46,443 bases of DNA from Bacteroides sp. (GTDB lineage: Bacteria > Bacteroidota > Bacteroidia > Bacteroidales > Bacteroidaceae): contig JAFUNS010000043.1 in assembly GCA_017472925.1 (NCBI GenBank), forward strand, positions 1 through 46,443, in the 5' to 3' direction. The stretch's first letter is position 1; the number at the start of each line of letters is the position of its first letter. The notes below the pieces were generated by a model that saw nothing but the letters and a program-made list of their open reading frames with translations, did not search any database and was not told where the DNA came from. Made by a program: the position numbers and the translations under genes. This document shows, piece by piece, positions 7,098-15,494 of the stretch.

Positions 7098-7436
7098 ATG
7101 AAAGCAACCCAAGTAAATCAGACCAATGTCATAGCAAAGGCTGTTCAGTTCGTGAACAAGTTCAAGATGGATATTAACGATGCTGTAAGAAAAGGTATAA
7201 TGTTGGAGCAATTGAGAAATCGTATGGTCAATGGCGAAATGGTCAAGTTCAAGTATATGAAAGTGGATGGTTCAATCCGTAGTGCTATCGGTACATTGCA
7301 AGCTGACGTTGTTGCAGCCAATACCAAGGCAAACGGAACATATCATAAACCGATGGGTACATTCTGCTACATTGATTTGGAAAGTTTCGGTTGGAGAAGT
7401 TTCAAGGAAGAAAGACTGATTGAAATTCTCAATTGA
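7098..7436 (+). CDS. DUF2693/WYL_2-like SH3-fold protein
   Basis: A 112-residue protein. The central and C-terminal part matches the pattern of the DUF2693 (Sm-like SH3 beta-barrel) family common on Bacteroidales mobile elements: VKFKYMKVDGSIRSAIGTLQ followed by GTFCYIDLESFGWRSFKEER. The N-terminal third is a helical segment. It has its own promoter (7027-7058) and is followed within 55 bases by the ASCH-like gene, so the two are probably cotranscribed. The molecular function of this family is not established; small SH3-fold proteins of this kind are thought to bind nucleic acid. Confidence 0.65.
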   Translation: MKATQVNQTNVIAKAVQFVNKFKMDINDAVRKGIMLEQLRNRMVNGEMVKFKYMKVDGSIRSAIGTLQADVVAANTKANGTYHKPMGTFCYIDLESFGWRSFKEERLIEILN

Positions 7437-7487
7437 TAGGTTATATTGAATGGAATATAAATTGAATGTCTATTATATAAAGGAAGT

Positions 7488-7832
7488 ATGAATATCAATT
7501 ATAAAAAGGAAATGGAAAGAGCATTGGCAAATGGTGTGAAATTGCACACCATCCGCCAAAAGCCCATTGCAGTCGGAACAATGATGAACCATATCGTTTA
7601 TCCATACCACAAGGAAAGAAGATGTGTACTTTCCAATTTTTGTACCTCAACTCAAATGATAACCATTGAACCATCTTTAAGAACTATCAAGGTTGATGGA
7701 ATGGAACTATCAAAAGTTAATATGGAAAGACTATCTAAAAATGACGGTTTTGAAACAATGGAAGATTTTTGGACTTTCTTCAATGAACCCTATCAAGGTA
7801 TGATTATCCATTGGACTGATACAAGGTACTGA
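7488..7832 (+). CDS. ASCH/PUA-like small protein
   Basis: A 114-residue protein with the ASCH-type signature KLHTIRQ near residue 20 (the conserved K-x-H-T-I-R loop lining the binding cleft in this fold), then beta-strand-like segments CVLSNFCTSTQMITIE, and the conserved end DGFETMEDFWTFFNEPYQG with a terminal IIHWTDTRY. Similar short proteins are frequent in Bacteroidales phages and plasmids. ASCH domains bind RNA or modified nucleosides, but no substrate can be assigned here. Start ATG 7488 is preceded by AAAGGAAGT, a purine-rich stretch. Confidence 0.6.
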   Translation: MNINYKKEMERALANGVKLHTIRQKPIAVGTMMNHIVYPYHKERRCVLSNFCTSTQMITIEPSLRTIKVDGMELSKVNMERLSKNDGFETMEDFWTFFNEPYQGMIIHWTDTRY

Positions 7833-7950
7833 CCCAAGAAAATGTGTTCAAAAAATAGATGTGTTCAAATAATGATTTTCTGAATACGAATACCCAGAAT
7901 CAAGTGTAACCACCCAATCCAAAGGATTTAATGAACATAAATGTGAAGAT

Positions 7951-8589
7951 ATGAAAAAGGCAGTTATATACGCAAGAGTGAGTTCAACCATTGAACGGAA
8001 CAGACAGAATACGGAACGTCAAGTATTGGATTTAAAAGCCTATGCCGAATATGCTAACTTGGAAGTGGTTGAGGTATTTGAGGAATATATTAGTGGTGGA
8101 AAGCGGAATGATGAAAGAGTCATTCTCCAAGATGCTATTGATTACTGCATTGACAACAAAGTTGATATTTTGCTCACAAGTGAGCTTTCAAGAATTGGAA
8201 GAAGTACATTTGAGGTATTGGAGACGGTGAAAACACTCATTGACCATAAGATTAACTTGTATATGCAAAAGGAGCAATTGACCCTATTGGATGATAATGG
8301 TAAACCATCAATGTTTGCTCCGATAATGTTGGCTACACTTGCTACCTGTGCCCAAATTGAAAGGGATAACATTCAGTTCCGCTTGTCAAGTGGTTACAAG
8401 AACTACAAAGCGAATGGTGGTAAAGTAGGCAGAAAGAAAGGCAGCATCAAGACCACCGAACAAAAGAAAGAAGAATACAAAGAGATTATCCAATTGCTCA
8501 AAAAAGGGTATTCAGTCCGCAATGTGGCAAAGATTTCAAACCGTGGAATTAGTACCGTTCAGAGAATAAAGACGGATTTTTGCCTTTAA
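7951..8589 (+). CDS. Small serine recombinase (resolvase/invertase type)
   Basis: A 212-residue serine recombinase. The N-terminal catalytic domain begins MKKAVIYARVSS with the nucleophilic serine in RVSS, continues with RQNTERQ, and has the second active-site arginine cluster in LTSELSRIGRST near residue 75. A long helix (AQIERDNIQFRLSSGYKNYK) leads to a basic linker and a C-terminal helix-turn-helix (LLKKGYSVRNVAKISNRGIS). Length fits resolvases/DNA invertases rather than large serine integrases. It could resolve multimers or invert DNA; the strongly inverted-repeated stretch just downstream (8620-8895) is a possible site, or an unrelated RNA. The gene reads two CGG codons in frame, relevant to the frameshift question in its neighbours. 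Confidence 0.85.
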   Translation: MKKAVIYARVSSTIERNRQNTERQVLDLKAYAEYANLEVVEVFEEYISGGKRNDERVILQDAIDYCIDNKVDILLTSELSRIGRSTFEVLETVKTLIDHKINLYMQKEQLTLLDDNGKPSMFAPIMLATLATCAQIERDNIQFRLSSGYKNYKANGGKVGRKKGSIKTTEQKKEEYKEIIQLLKKGYSVRNVAKISNRGISTVQRIKTDFCL

Positions 8590-8619
8590 AGAGCATTAAA
8601 TTGACTATTTTTGCAAAGT

Positions 8620-8905
8620 AACAGCTCACAGAGAACGTCCTTTTGCTAAATTATTCCTATATTTGCGATGCTACAAGTGTAGCGGACATATTTAGGAAAG
8701 CGTTTAGCTTTTTCCCTGATAGTGAATCTGGACAATTCATTTAATGTGTGGAAAAAAGTAAGGACGTTCTTCCTTTGGTTTCGTATATATGTATCTCATT
8801 ACATATACAGCCAAAGGTGTGAGCTGTTTTTTCTTATCTACACATTAGGGCAAGTCCAGAGCCTACTATCAAGATAAGAGCTTACAGGCTCACACTTTTC
8901 TTTTT
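8620..8905 (+). ncRNA. Candidate pseudoknotted structured RNA
   Basis: A gene-free stretch packed with perfect inverted repeats. Set 1: AACAGCTCACA (8620-8630) with TGTGAGCTGTT (8818-8828), and GAACGTCC (8633-8640) with GGACGTTC (8762-8769). Set 2: GATAGT (8718-8723) with ACTATC (8865-8870), TCTGGAC (8727-8733) with GTCCAGA (8854-8860), TAATGTGT (8742-8749) with ACACATTA (8840-8847). Sets 1 and 2 cross, giving a pseudoknot or alternative folds. Local hairpins: GCTAAA (8645-8650)/TTTAGC (8703-8708) enclosing GCTAC (8670)/GTAGC; CCTTTGG (8772-8778)/CCAAAGG (8811-8817) enclosing TATATGTA/TACATATA. GCTCACAC (8888-8895) could also pair with 8818-8825 and is followed by TTTTCTTTTT, a terminator-like end. 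No known family recognised. Confidence 0.5.
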
Positions 8906-8961
8906 ATGCCTTTGTCTTAAATCTTAATCTACCATTTCTGAGTCTGATGGAATTATGAAAT

Positions 8962-9573
8962 ATGTGTAGTTCATCAAATTGCAATACTCTTTGTTTTAAC
9001 AAGAAAAGACCTTATTTAAATATGTTTATGAAGGCTCTAAGTAATGTTAAAGACATTTATATGGAATATGAAACATACCAAGTTATTGGTGATGAGTTGC
9101 AAATTATTACCAAACGTGCAGAAAAAGTTTTTGCCTATGAGCTATATCATCAATTTCGTAAGCTAATGCCTGAAGATTGTGGCTATTATATAAATGGCGA
9201 GATATGGAAGGACAAGAAAATAATAGATAAAGAAAATGTTAGTAGCTGTTATCCTGATTTGGTTCTACACGGTAGTCTTGGATGTGTAGACGTAGATACT
9301 CAGTATTTTTTGTGTGAAATCAAGATGTCTACAAATCAAAATTTATTAGACGATTTAGATAAACTCACAAAGCTTTCAGAATCAGGACTGCATTTTAAAT
9401 CATATATATTTCTTTGTGTCGGAAAATCAAAACAAGAATTATCAGATGAGATTATGAAAAAAAATCCAACTGAATTATATAATGGGGAAATAGTATGTAT
9501 TTGCAAGACCAAAGAGTGTACCGATATATTTGAATTAAATGAAATACTAAATAAACAAAAACAGGTTATATGA
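8962..9573 (+). CDS. PD-(D/E)xK-nuclease-like protein, first gene of the operon
   Basis: A 203-residue protein. The central pattern YPDLVLHG, then about 14 residues, then FLCEIKM fits a PD-...-ExK metal-dependent nuclease core, with a preceding helix (AEKVFAYELYHQFRKLMP) typical of that fold. The N-terminus has an odd Cys-rich start (MCSSSNCNTLCF). It begins about 55 bases after the structured stretch and its stop overlaps the start of the next gene (ATGA at 9570-9573), so it belongs to the secretion-like operon. It could be an inactive or structural member of the fold; the nuclease assignment rests on the motif alone. Confidence 0.5.
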   Translation: MCSSSNCNTLCFNKKRPYLNMFMKALSNVKDIYMEYETYQVIGDELQIITKRAEKVFAYELYHQFRKLMPEDCGYYINGEIWKDKKIIDKENVSSCYPDLVLHGSLGCVDVDTQYFLCEIKMSTNQNLLDDLDKLTKLSESGLHFKSYIFLCVGKSKQELSDEIMKKNPTELYNGEIVCICKTKECTDIFELNEILNKQKQVI

Positions 9574-10466
9574 TTTGTCCAAAATGTAATTCCGAAATAA
9601 AAGATGGTTCAAAGTTCTGTACCAATTGTGGTGAACCATTACCAAAAACAAAGAAGTGTGTTCAGTGTAGTGCTTTCATTAAAGAAGAAGCATTATTCTG
9701 TACTAATTGTGGCACTAAGCAACCTGTAAAGGAAGAAAAGCCAAAGGTTGAAGAAGTTCAGCCAAAGAATGAGGTTAAGACTGAAAATCCTACTCCAAAG
9801 AAAGAGGAAACACCAGTTGTTATAGAAACTCCTAAAACGGAGGAAAAGAAAACTGTGTCTGAACCAAAGGTTAAAAAAGAACAAGTAAAAGTTGAAGCTG
9901 ATAGTGTACCAACGGAAAAGATACCGCAAGAAAAAACAGCATCAACAGCTAAAGAAGAATCAAAGAAACCTAAACCTCGCAAACGTAAAAAGGTTAATTG
10001 GATTGGTATCCTATTATGTATCGGTATGATGGTTGTAGGTTATTGGAAAGCACAAAAAAGTTCCAACAAAGAAGAATATCAACAGCAATATATGGAGTTT
10101 GAAAATACTTCTTCAAACGAACAAGGAAACTATATGAGTCTGTCCGACTTCTATAATGATTATGTGTTTGGTAACAAAGACTTTTCATCTATAGCCCAAA
10201 CAACTTGTACACCCCGACTTTTACAACAATTGAAGGACGCTTATGAATATGAGTGTGAAAGCGGAGATTGTTATGCAATGTGGCTTTTCCGCTCAGGTAA
10301 TCAAGATGGAGTTAGTGATGTCTCAAAGGTTACAAACGTAACTGATGAGGGTGACGGTTGGTTTAAAGTTTCATACATTGATATGGGCATTGAAGGTACT
10401 ACATACATTCGTTTGATTCAATATGGTGAAGTTCAATTAATTGATGAAATACGGAGAGCAAATTAA
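9570..10466 (+). CDS. Double zinc-ribbon, membrane-anchored protein with DUF3828-like domain
   Basis: 298 residues. Two zinc ribbons at the N-terminus (CPKC...CTNC at 3-20 and CVQC...CTNC at 30-48), then a charged low-complexity linker rich in Pro, Glu, Lys and Val (50-145), one membrane segment near residues 147-163 (VNWIGILLCIGMMVVGYW), then a C-terminal domain of about 110 residues that resembles DUF3828/NTF2-like folds (LSDFYNDYVFGNKDFSSIAQ ... VQLIDEIRRAN). Predicted topology: ribbons in the cytoplasm, C-terminal domain outside the inner membrane. Start ATG overlaps the preceding stop. In its operon it is a good candidate for the membrane component of the ATPase machine. Confidence 0.65.
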   Translation: MICPKCNSEIKDGSKFCTNCGEPLPKTKKCVQCSAFIKEEALFCTNCGTKQPVKEEKPKVEEVQPKNEVKTENPTPKKEETPVVIETPKTEEKKTVSEPKVKKEQVKVEADSVPTEKIPQEKTASTAKEESKKPKPRKRKKVNWIGILLCIGMMVVGYWKAQKSSNKEEYQQQYMEFENTSSNEQGNYMSLSDFYNDYVFGNKDFSSIAQTTCTPRLLQQLKDAYEYECESGDCYAMWLFRSGNQDGVSDVSKVTNVTDEGDGWFKVSYIDMGIEGTTYIRLIQYGEVQLIDEIRRAN

Positions 10467-10494
10467 CGGATTGGTTTACTTAAATTGCTGATTT

Positions 10495-11463
10495 ATGTTT
10501 TGTGCGAATTGTGGAACTAAGCAGAATGAGGGTGAAAAGTTTTGTCCTAACTGTGGCACAAAGTTTGAAGAACCATTAAAGGCTGAGGTGACTAAGGTTG
10601 AAGAAGTTTCAAAGCCTGAATCATCTGAACCTATAGAAAGTGTACACCCCCAAAAAGATACAACAGTACAACCCCCAAAAGTGACTTCTAAAGTTACAAT
10701 GACTGTTGATAAAGTTGAAACTTCTGAAGCAAACATAGATGTTGATATTGTTTTAAGTTCAACAGAAGATGCTACTACAAAAGTTGCCACAATGAATGAC
10801 AACAATATAGCAACAGTAAATAAAAAAGACAAGAGTGAAAATACATTCCCTCAACAAAAAGATGACGATAATGGATTAAACAAATTGAAAGAAGAAGCTG
10901 ATAAAGGGAATAAAGAAGCTCAAATGAGTTTAGCCATAAAGTATGAGTTTGGGTTAGGAGTTGCTATTAATATGGATATGGCTAAAAAGTATTATTCAAT
11001 GATTGGCTGCAACAGAAGTCAACCTCAATCATTTTTGATTAACATAGACAACAATAAACAGTCTGGTATTATCTCTGATAAATATCAGATAGAATCGACT
11101 GTTGTATTTGATTCAGAAATAGAAAGACCTAAAATCAAATCTAAATCTATAAAAGAAGGTGAAATTATTTTTAATTGTCTTATTAAATCTGAAGATTTAT
11201 CCGACCAATTGTTAGAACTTATCAATAAATATAATAAACGTAAAGATAAATATTGTCCTATTGAACACTTGAGTGCTCTAGGGCACATCTTTGTCAAATA
11301 TGTGAAACGCTTTGGTTGTTATAAAATAGAGGGTAAGTTTACCGAATTAAAAGATACTAGTTATCTTGGCTTCTTTACATCTAGGTCATACCACAAGGAA
11401 ATAGATGACATAAAAGCAGACTTCTTGAATATTTATGAATTGTGCAATTCTCTAAGAATGTAA
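10495..11463 (+). CDS. Zinc-ribbon and Sel1-like repeat protein
   Basis: 322 residues. One N-terminal zinc ribbon (CANC...CPNC, residues 3-20) closely like the second ribbon of the gene before it, a low-complexity linker to about residue 125, one Sel1-like repeat (EADKGNKEAQMSLAIKYEFG), then a C-terminal domain of about 170 residues with no recognised family. No membrane segment. Base composition falls sharply in AT content terms from about position 10860, where the Sel1 and C-terminal parts are much more AT-rich than the ribbon and linker. This change continues into the next gene, ATPase, which starts 7 bases later. That fits replacement of a variable module. Confidence 0.6.
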   Translation: MFCANCGTKQNEGEKFCPNCGTKFEEPLKAEVTKVEEVSKPESSEPIESVHPQKDTTVQPPKVTSKVTMTVDKVETSEANIDVDIVLSSTEDATTKVATMNDNNIATVNKKDKSENTFPQQKDDDNGLNKLKEEADKGNKEAQMSLAIKYEFGLGVAINMDMAKKYYSMIGCNRSQPQSFLINIDNNKQSGIISDKYQIESTVVFDSEIERPKIKSKSIKEGEIIFNCLIKSEDLSDQLLELINKYNKRKDKYCPIEHLSALGHIFVKYVKRFGCYKIEGKFTELKDTSYLGFFTSRSYHKEIDDIKADFLNIYELCNSLRM

Positions 11464-11469
11464 AACAAA

Positions 11470-14454
11470 ATGAAGACATTGATTCATTTAAAAGAATTGT
11501 TGCGTTATTTTGCTAGCAACAATAACTATTCATCAACAGAGCTTGTTGCTGATGTTAGGAAATTGGTCTATCAATATCCTTTGCTGCTACACGTTTTATG
11601 TGATAAAAATATCAGTTTAGAGGAAGCCATAAATCTTGTTGAAAGGCTAAAAGATGCCGCTATTGATAATTATATACCATACTTCCCTTCAACATCAAGA
11701 TTCATAGATGTTATAGGAAACGATATTATAGAGACTCCTGCAATTAGAGCAGCTGAGTTTAACAATCTTTCCGTTTCTAAAGATGATTTAACTCCTTATT
11801 TGTTAAGTGTAGTTCTTTCATTGCCAATAAAAAAGTTAAACTTAACTTTTATTGATTTGGATTCCACATATAGTTATGATTTCATTTTAAAGAATATTTC
11901 TCCCGTATTATATAATAAGGCACCTATAACAACCAAATCCGACTTAAATAAATATATAGATAAAGTATCTAAAAGATTTTTGAAGTTTCAGCAGCAGTAT
12001 AGGGATTATTCTATCTATTGTACTGAAAATAAAACAATCCCAACACCTTATGAGATTATTGTGGTTATAGGAAATCTAGAAAAAGAATATCAAAAGAAAA
12101 TAGAAATATTAAAAAACAGAGGTCATGAAGCTGGCATTTATGTTATATTTCAAAAAGAATATGGTGGTCTTCAACTGTTAAATCAATTTAATTTAAATCA
12201 ATTTGATTGGATTATAAATGGCAGTATAAGAGATATTATAAATCAAAATAGAAACAAATATATTTTTGATAATGTAAAAGTAGATGAATGGCTGTATTAC
12301 AAAGGGAAAATATCGTATGAAGTTCTTAGGGAAGCATTCGTTTTATATCCTAATGATGGAAGCCTTGTTGTCAACAATGTATTAAAGAGAAAAGCACCAT
12401 TTTGTTTTTACCAAAGACAATGCAATTGCAATAAAAATGATTCTCACAAGTATTCTGTTGAGTGTTTTGAAGATTATGACAATGAAACAGGAAAGTGTGG
12501 ATATAATTATGGATATACAGAAGGGTTTGAATATAAAATAGAACATTTAGAAATAAAAGATGTTTCTGTACATAACCAATCGAGATTGTTAGAGTGTATT
12601 CCAATTACTGAAAATAAGAATCTATTGAAAGTCTGTTTGGAATACATAAACAATGAAGCTGAGAAGAAAGAGTCGATTGTAATTAAACAAGATTTCAACA
12701 AATCAGCTTCAAACACTTACGAAAAGAATCTTGAAACTATAACTATACCAATCGGTAAATCTTCCAAAGCGGAAGTAAACTTCACGATGGATATGGTCAG
12801 CCACGTCCATTCATTCATTATCGGTCAGTCAGGTTCAGGTAAGTCTGTATTCTTACATAATATCATTGGTTCTTCCATATTGAAATATGCTCCCGAAGAC
12901 CTGCAATTGTATTTGCTTGACTTTAAATTGGGTGGTGTTGAATTTAACCGATATAAGGGTATCAAGCACGTGAAATCCCTTTTGGTGGACAATTCCGACC
13001 AACAAATCACACTTGAAATATTGAGAGAACTTCGTGAACGTATGGTTGAACGAGGAAGACAGCTTCGTGATTGTGGTGTAAATAACCTTGTGGAATACAA
13101 CAAGCAAAATCCCAACGCAACAATGCCACAAATTTTGTTGGTGGTGGATGAATGTCACGAAATGTTCAGAGTGGGCAGCGATATTCCAAGAACGGTAAGC
13201 AACGAGATTTCAGAAATCATCACCAAGATAGCCAAAGAAGGTCGTAGCCAAGGTGTTCACCTTATACTAGCTACCCAAACATTATCAGGTACGGAAATAA
13301 GCAATGAAATCCTCAACAATGTTTCCGACCATTACCTCTTGAAATGTGCAACGGCAGATTCTGAACGGATGGTTGAAAGGAGTTCTGAAATTACAAGCCA
13401 ACTTTCTACAGGACAAATCTACTATCACCACGTGGACAGTCAGGTACAGTTCCAGGCATACTACACCGATAAGGAAAATGCAGAGAAACTGATTGACCTT
13501 GCAAAGAAAAAGGCTGAAAACCACCAAAGCAATGGTGAGTTCTATTTCAACGGTTCACAATTGTTCAAGCTGGATGAAACGGTTATGGAGCAAGGAAAGA
13601 AACGTGCAAAATATCCTGTAGCCTATATGGGTAAGAATATCAGCATCAGTCAGAATGACCTGAGCATTACATTAAGAAAGGACTACAGTGAGAATATACT
13701 CTTGTTCGGTTTGAATGATGTGGAACAAGTAACAAGAACAACGATGAATCTGTTCATTTCCCTGATGTCATATACCAAACGCAAGGGATTGGATTATCAG
13801 TTCAAGGTGTTCAATTGCCTATCCAATGAGGATAGCATCTATACCGAGCAATTGGATATGTTGGAAGAAGAGGGATATTGTGAAATCATTGAAGGTAGAA
13901 AAGATAGAGGTAAGTTCTTGAAACAACTGGCAGAAGACATATCCAATGAAACGGTTGGAAATACCATTCTTCTAATATTGGGTCAGGAACGTTTCCGTGA
14001 ATTGAAGATGGATATGGAAATAGCCCAAGAGCAAAGCAAACCAAGTGAAGATGATGCTTTCGGTTTCGGTGGTTTCAGCTTCAGCAATGAGGGTACATCC
14101 TCTTCATCCATAAAGACTTTTAAGCAAGCATTGGAGTTGATTTTAGATAAGGGGCCAGAGTTTGGTGTGCATACTATTATGCAGTTGGATAAACCATCCA
14201 ATTTCCTATTCAGTGATTACATTTCACCAAAGATGGTCTATCAGAAGTTCAAGCATCTGATTATGTTGAAATCTGATGAAGCAGCATCGGCCCAATTGCA
14301 TTTGAATGACAATATCCGTTTGGAAACATTGAGCAAGGATTTGGAACGTTTGCGTGCCTATTACTATTCGGAAGAAAGTGATACGTTCACCTTGTTCACA
14401 CCTTATATGGAATTGAGTAACGAAGAAATAATGAACCTTTTAAAAACAGAATAA
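11470..14454 (+). CDS. FtsK/SpoIIIE (EssC-like) secretion-type ATPase
   Basis: 994 residues. The central motor domain has Walker A GQSGSGKS (452-459), Walker B LLVVDE (556-561) and the FtsK-type LILATQTLSGTEIS loop. The C-terminal third looks like a second, degenerate FtsK domain: NILLFGLNDVEQ lacks the GKS/T lysine, and LILGQERF lacks the acidic pair, as in the inactive domains of EssC. The N-terminal 430 residues contain another degenerate P-loop-like segment (YEIIVVIGNLEKEYQKKIEI ... HEAGIYVIFQ). No membrane segment, so it must dock on a membrane partner, possibly the zinc-ribbon protein at 9570. Positions 11470 to about 12735 are very AT-rich compared with the rest of the gene. It is followed three bases later by a WXG100-like gene, which argues for a type VII-like role rather than DNA translocation. 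Confidence 0.8.
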   Translation: MKTLIHLKELLRYFASNNNYSSTELVADVRKLVYQYPLLLHVLCDKNISLEEAINLVERLKDAAIDNYIPYFPSTSRFIDVIGNDIIETPAIRAAEFNNLSVSKDDLTPYLLSVVLSLPIKKLNLTFIDLDSTYSYDFILKNISPVLYNKAPITTKSDLNKYIDKVSKRFLKFQQQYRDYSIYCTENKTIPTPYEIIVVIGNLEKEYQKKIEILKNRGHEAGIYVIFQKEYGGLQLLNQFNLNQFDWIINGSIRDIINQNRNKYIFDNVKVDEWLYYKGKISYEVLREAFVLYPNDGSLVVNNVLKRKAPFCFYQRQCNCNKNDSHKYSVECFEDYDNETGKCGYNYGYTEGFEYKIEHLEIKDVSVHNQSRLLECIPITENKNLLKVCLEYINNEAEKKESIVIKQDFNKSASNTYEKNLETITIPIGKSSKAEVNFTMDMVSHVHSFIIGQSGSGKSVFLHNIIGSSILKYAPEDLQLYLLDFKLGGVEFNRYKGIKHVKSLLVDNSDQQITLEILRELRERMVERGRQLRDCGVNNLVEYNKQNPNATMPQILLVVDECHEMFRVGSDIPRTVSNEISEIITKIAKEGRSQGVHLILATQTLSGTEISNEILNNVSDHYLLKCATADSERMVERSSEITSQLSTGQIYYHHVDSQVQFQAYYTDKENAEKLIDLAKKKAENHQSNGEFYFNGSQLFKLDETVMEQGKKRAKYPVAYMGKNISISQNDLSITLRKDYSENILLFGLNDVEQVTRTTMNLFISLMSYTKRKGLDYQFKVFNCLSNEDSIYTEQLDMLEEEGYCEIIEGRKDRGKFLKQLAEDISNETVGNTILLILGQERFRELKMDMEIAQEQSKPSEDDAFGFGGFSFSNEGTSSSSIKTFKQALELILDKGPEFGVHTIMQLDKPSNFLFSDYISPKMVYQKFKHLIMLKSDEAASAQLHLNDNIRLETLSKDLERLRAYYYSEESDTFTLFTPYMELSNEEIMNLLKTE

Positions 14455-14456
14455 CT

Positions 14457-14738
14457 ATGGCACAGGAAGTAGGAGTAAGAAATATTGCAGAATTGAAACA
14501 ATTCGGCAGTGATTTGAAAAGATTGAGCGAACAGCTTGCAAGTGCATTTCACGCTGCGGAAAACAAGATGCATCACGTTTGCGATGGTTGGAACGACAAT
14601 GTGAATATCAAGTTTATGAACGAGTTCCAAAAGAACGTGAAGGAAATTGATAAAATTGCAGCCAATATGCAAGACTTTTCCAAGTTCATTGGAAAGAGCT
14701 GCGATTTGTTGGAAATGTATCAGAACAACCGTTTTTAA
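14457..14738 (+). CDS. WXG100-like helical protein (WND motif), first copy
   Basis: 93 residues, all helical: a first helix (ELKQFGSDLKRLSEQLASAF), a turn with CDGWNDN at residue 43-49, then a second helix (VNIKFMNEFQKNVKEIDKIA). Size, hairpin layout and the Trp-x-Asp turn agree with WXG100 (ESAT-6-like) proteins, where W-x-G/D sits between two helices. Starts two bases after the ATPase stop; that pairing is the hallmark of type VII secretion loci. No signal peptide. It is likely a substrate or substrate-adaptor of the ATPase. The C-terminus MYQNNRF lacks a clear YxxxD/E export signal. Confidence 0.65.
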   Translation: MAQEVGVRNIAELKQFGSDLKRLSEQLASAFHAAENKMHHVCDGWNDNVNIKFMNEFQKNVKEIDKIAANMQDFSKFIGKSCDLLEMYQNNRF

Positions 14739-14749
14739 GCACTTAGATT

Positions 14750-15226
14750 ATGGCAGCAGATGCTAAGATACAGAGGGTTGAAGAATTGGCTGCATATTCC
14801 AACCATTTGGGTGGATTTATAGAGTCAATGTCCAAGAACTTCACTTCATTCAACAATGTGATGATGCAGAAACTTGAAGTTCTCCGTCAGAAATTGAGAA
14901 AGGTTGAAGAAATGGAAGCCGAAGCAATTGCTGAATGGAAACAGATTGAGAATGAATTGGCATACTGTTCTTCTGAGAATGTTGAAGAAAGACGTAAATT
15001 GTTGGTTGAGTTGAAAGAAGCCGAACATAAAAAGGGAGCAGCCCAACGAATGAAAAGCGAGGTGTTTTCACAATACAATGTGGCACAAGGAGCGGTACGT
15101 TGTATGTTGGATAATACTCAAATGATTCAGAAGAAGCTGCGTGAAGATATAGCGAAAGGTCGGCAGTTATTGAAGAATGCATCAGTACAATTAGAACAAT
15201 ACAAAGATAATTCAAAGAAAGTATGA
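14750..15226 (+). CDS. Coiled-coil protein within the WXG100-like set
   Basis: 158 residues, almost entirely helical and charged. Residues 40-85 form a likely coiled coil (QKLRKVEEMEAEAIAEWKQI), followed by a second helical pair (ELKEAEHKKGAAQRMKSEVF). The N-terminal 40 residues (VEELAAYSNHLGGFIESMSK) resemble the first helix of WXG/LXG-type proteins. No signal peptide or membrane segment. Lies between the two WND proteins, 11 bases after one and overlapping the next by four bases (ATGA, 15223-15226). Probably binds its neighbours, as a chaperone or spacer of the exported complex; that is inference. Confidence 0.6.
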   Translation: MAADAKIQRVEELAAYSNHLGGFIESMSKNFTSFNNVMMQKLEVLRQKLRKVEEMEAEAIAEWKQIENELAYCSSENVEERRKLLVELKEAEHKKGAAQRMKSEVFSQYNVAQGAVRCMLDNTQMIQKKLREDIAKGRQLLKNASVQLEQYKDNSKKV

Positions 15227-15459
15227 ATCCGTTACAGTTGATGAACAATGATATAGCAACCTTGATGATGAGTTCCCAAAAAGTATTTGAGCATTGGAAC
15301 GACAAGGTGGCTGATGGTATGAAGAATAATTGCATTGCAAACATTCAACGTGATTGGAAAGCCTATATAGATGAAATGAACACGAGAATGAACATCTATA
15401 TGCGTGCTGAAAAGGAAATTGATGATGCAATTGCAGATTATGAACGAAAGACAAGATAA
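15223..15459 (+). CDS. WXG100-like helical protein (WND motif), second copy
   Basis: 78 residues: helix, turn FEHWNDKVADG at residues 23-33, helix to the C-terminus with Tyr at positions 59 and 74 (NIYMRAEKEIDDAIADYERK). The Trp-Asn-Asp turn is shared with the 93-residue protein encoded 700 bases upstream, supporting a pair of distant paralogues that may form a heterodimer like EsxA/EsxB. Overlaps the coiled-coil gene stop by four bases, so translation is coupled. Shorter than the usual 95-100 residues. Confidence 0.6.
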   Translation: MNPLQLMNNDIATLMMSSQKVFEHWNDKVADGMKNNCIANIQRDWKAYIDEMNTRMNIYMRAEKEIDDAIADYERKTR

Positions 15460-15494
15460 GTTCAAACAGTTCCTATTTGACCACCATTATCATT

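Noticed and set aside
7951-8589. Large serine integrase responsible for the whole element
   Set aside because: At 212 residues it lacks the recombinase and zinc-ribbon domains of large serine integrases; resolvase or invertase is more likely.
11470-14454. Conjugative coupling protein or chromosome-partition FtsK
   Set aside because: No membrane segments, no gamma domain and no tra genes nearby; a WXG100-like gene follows directly.
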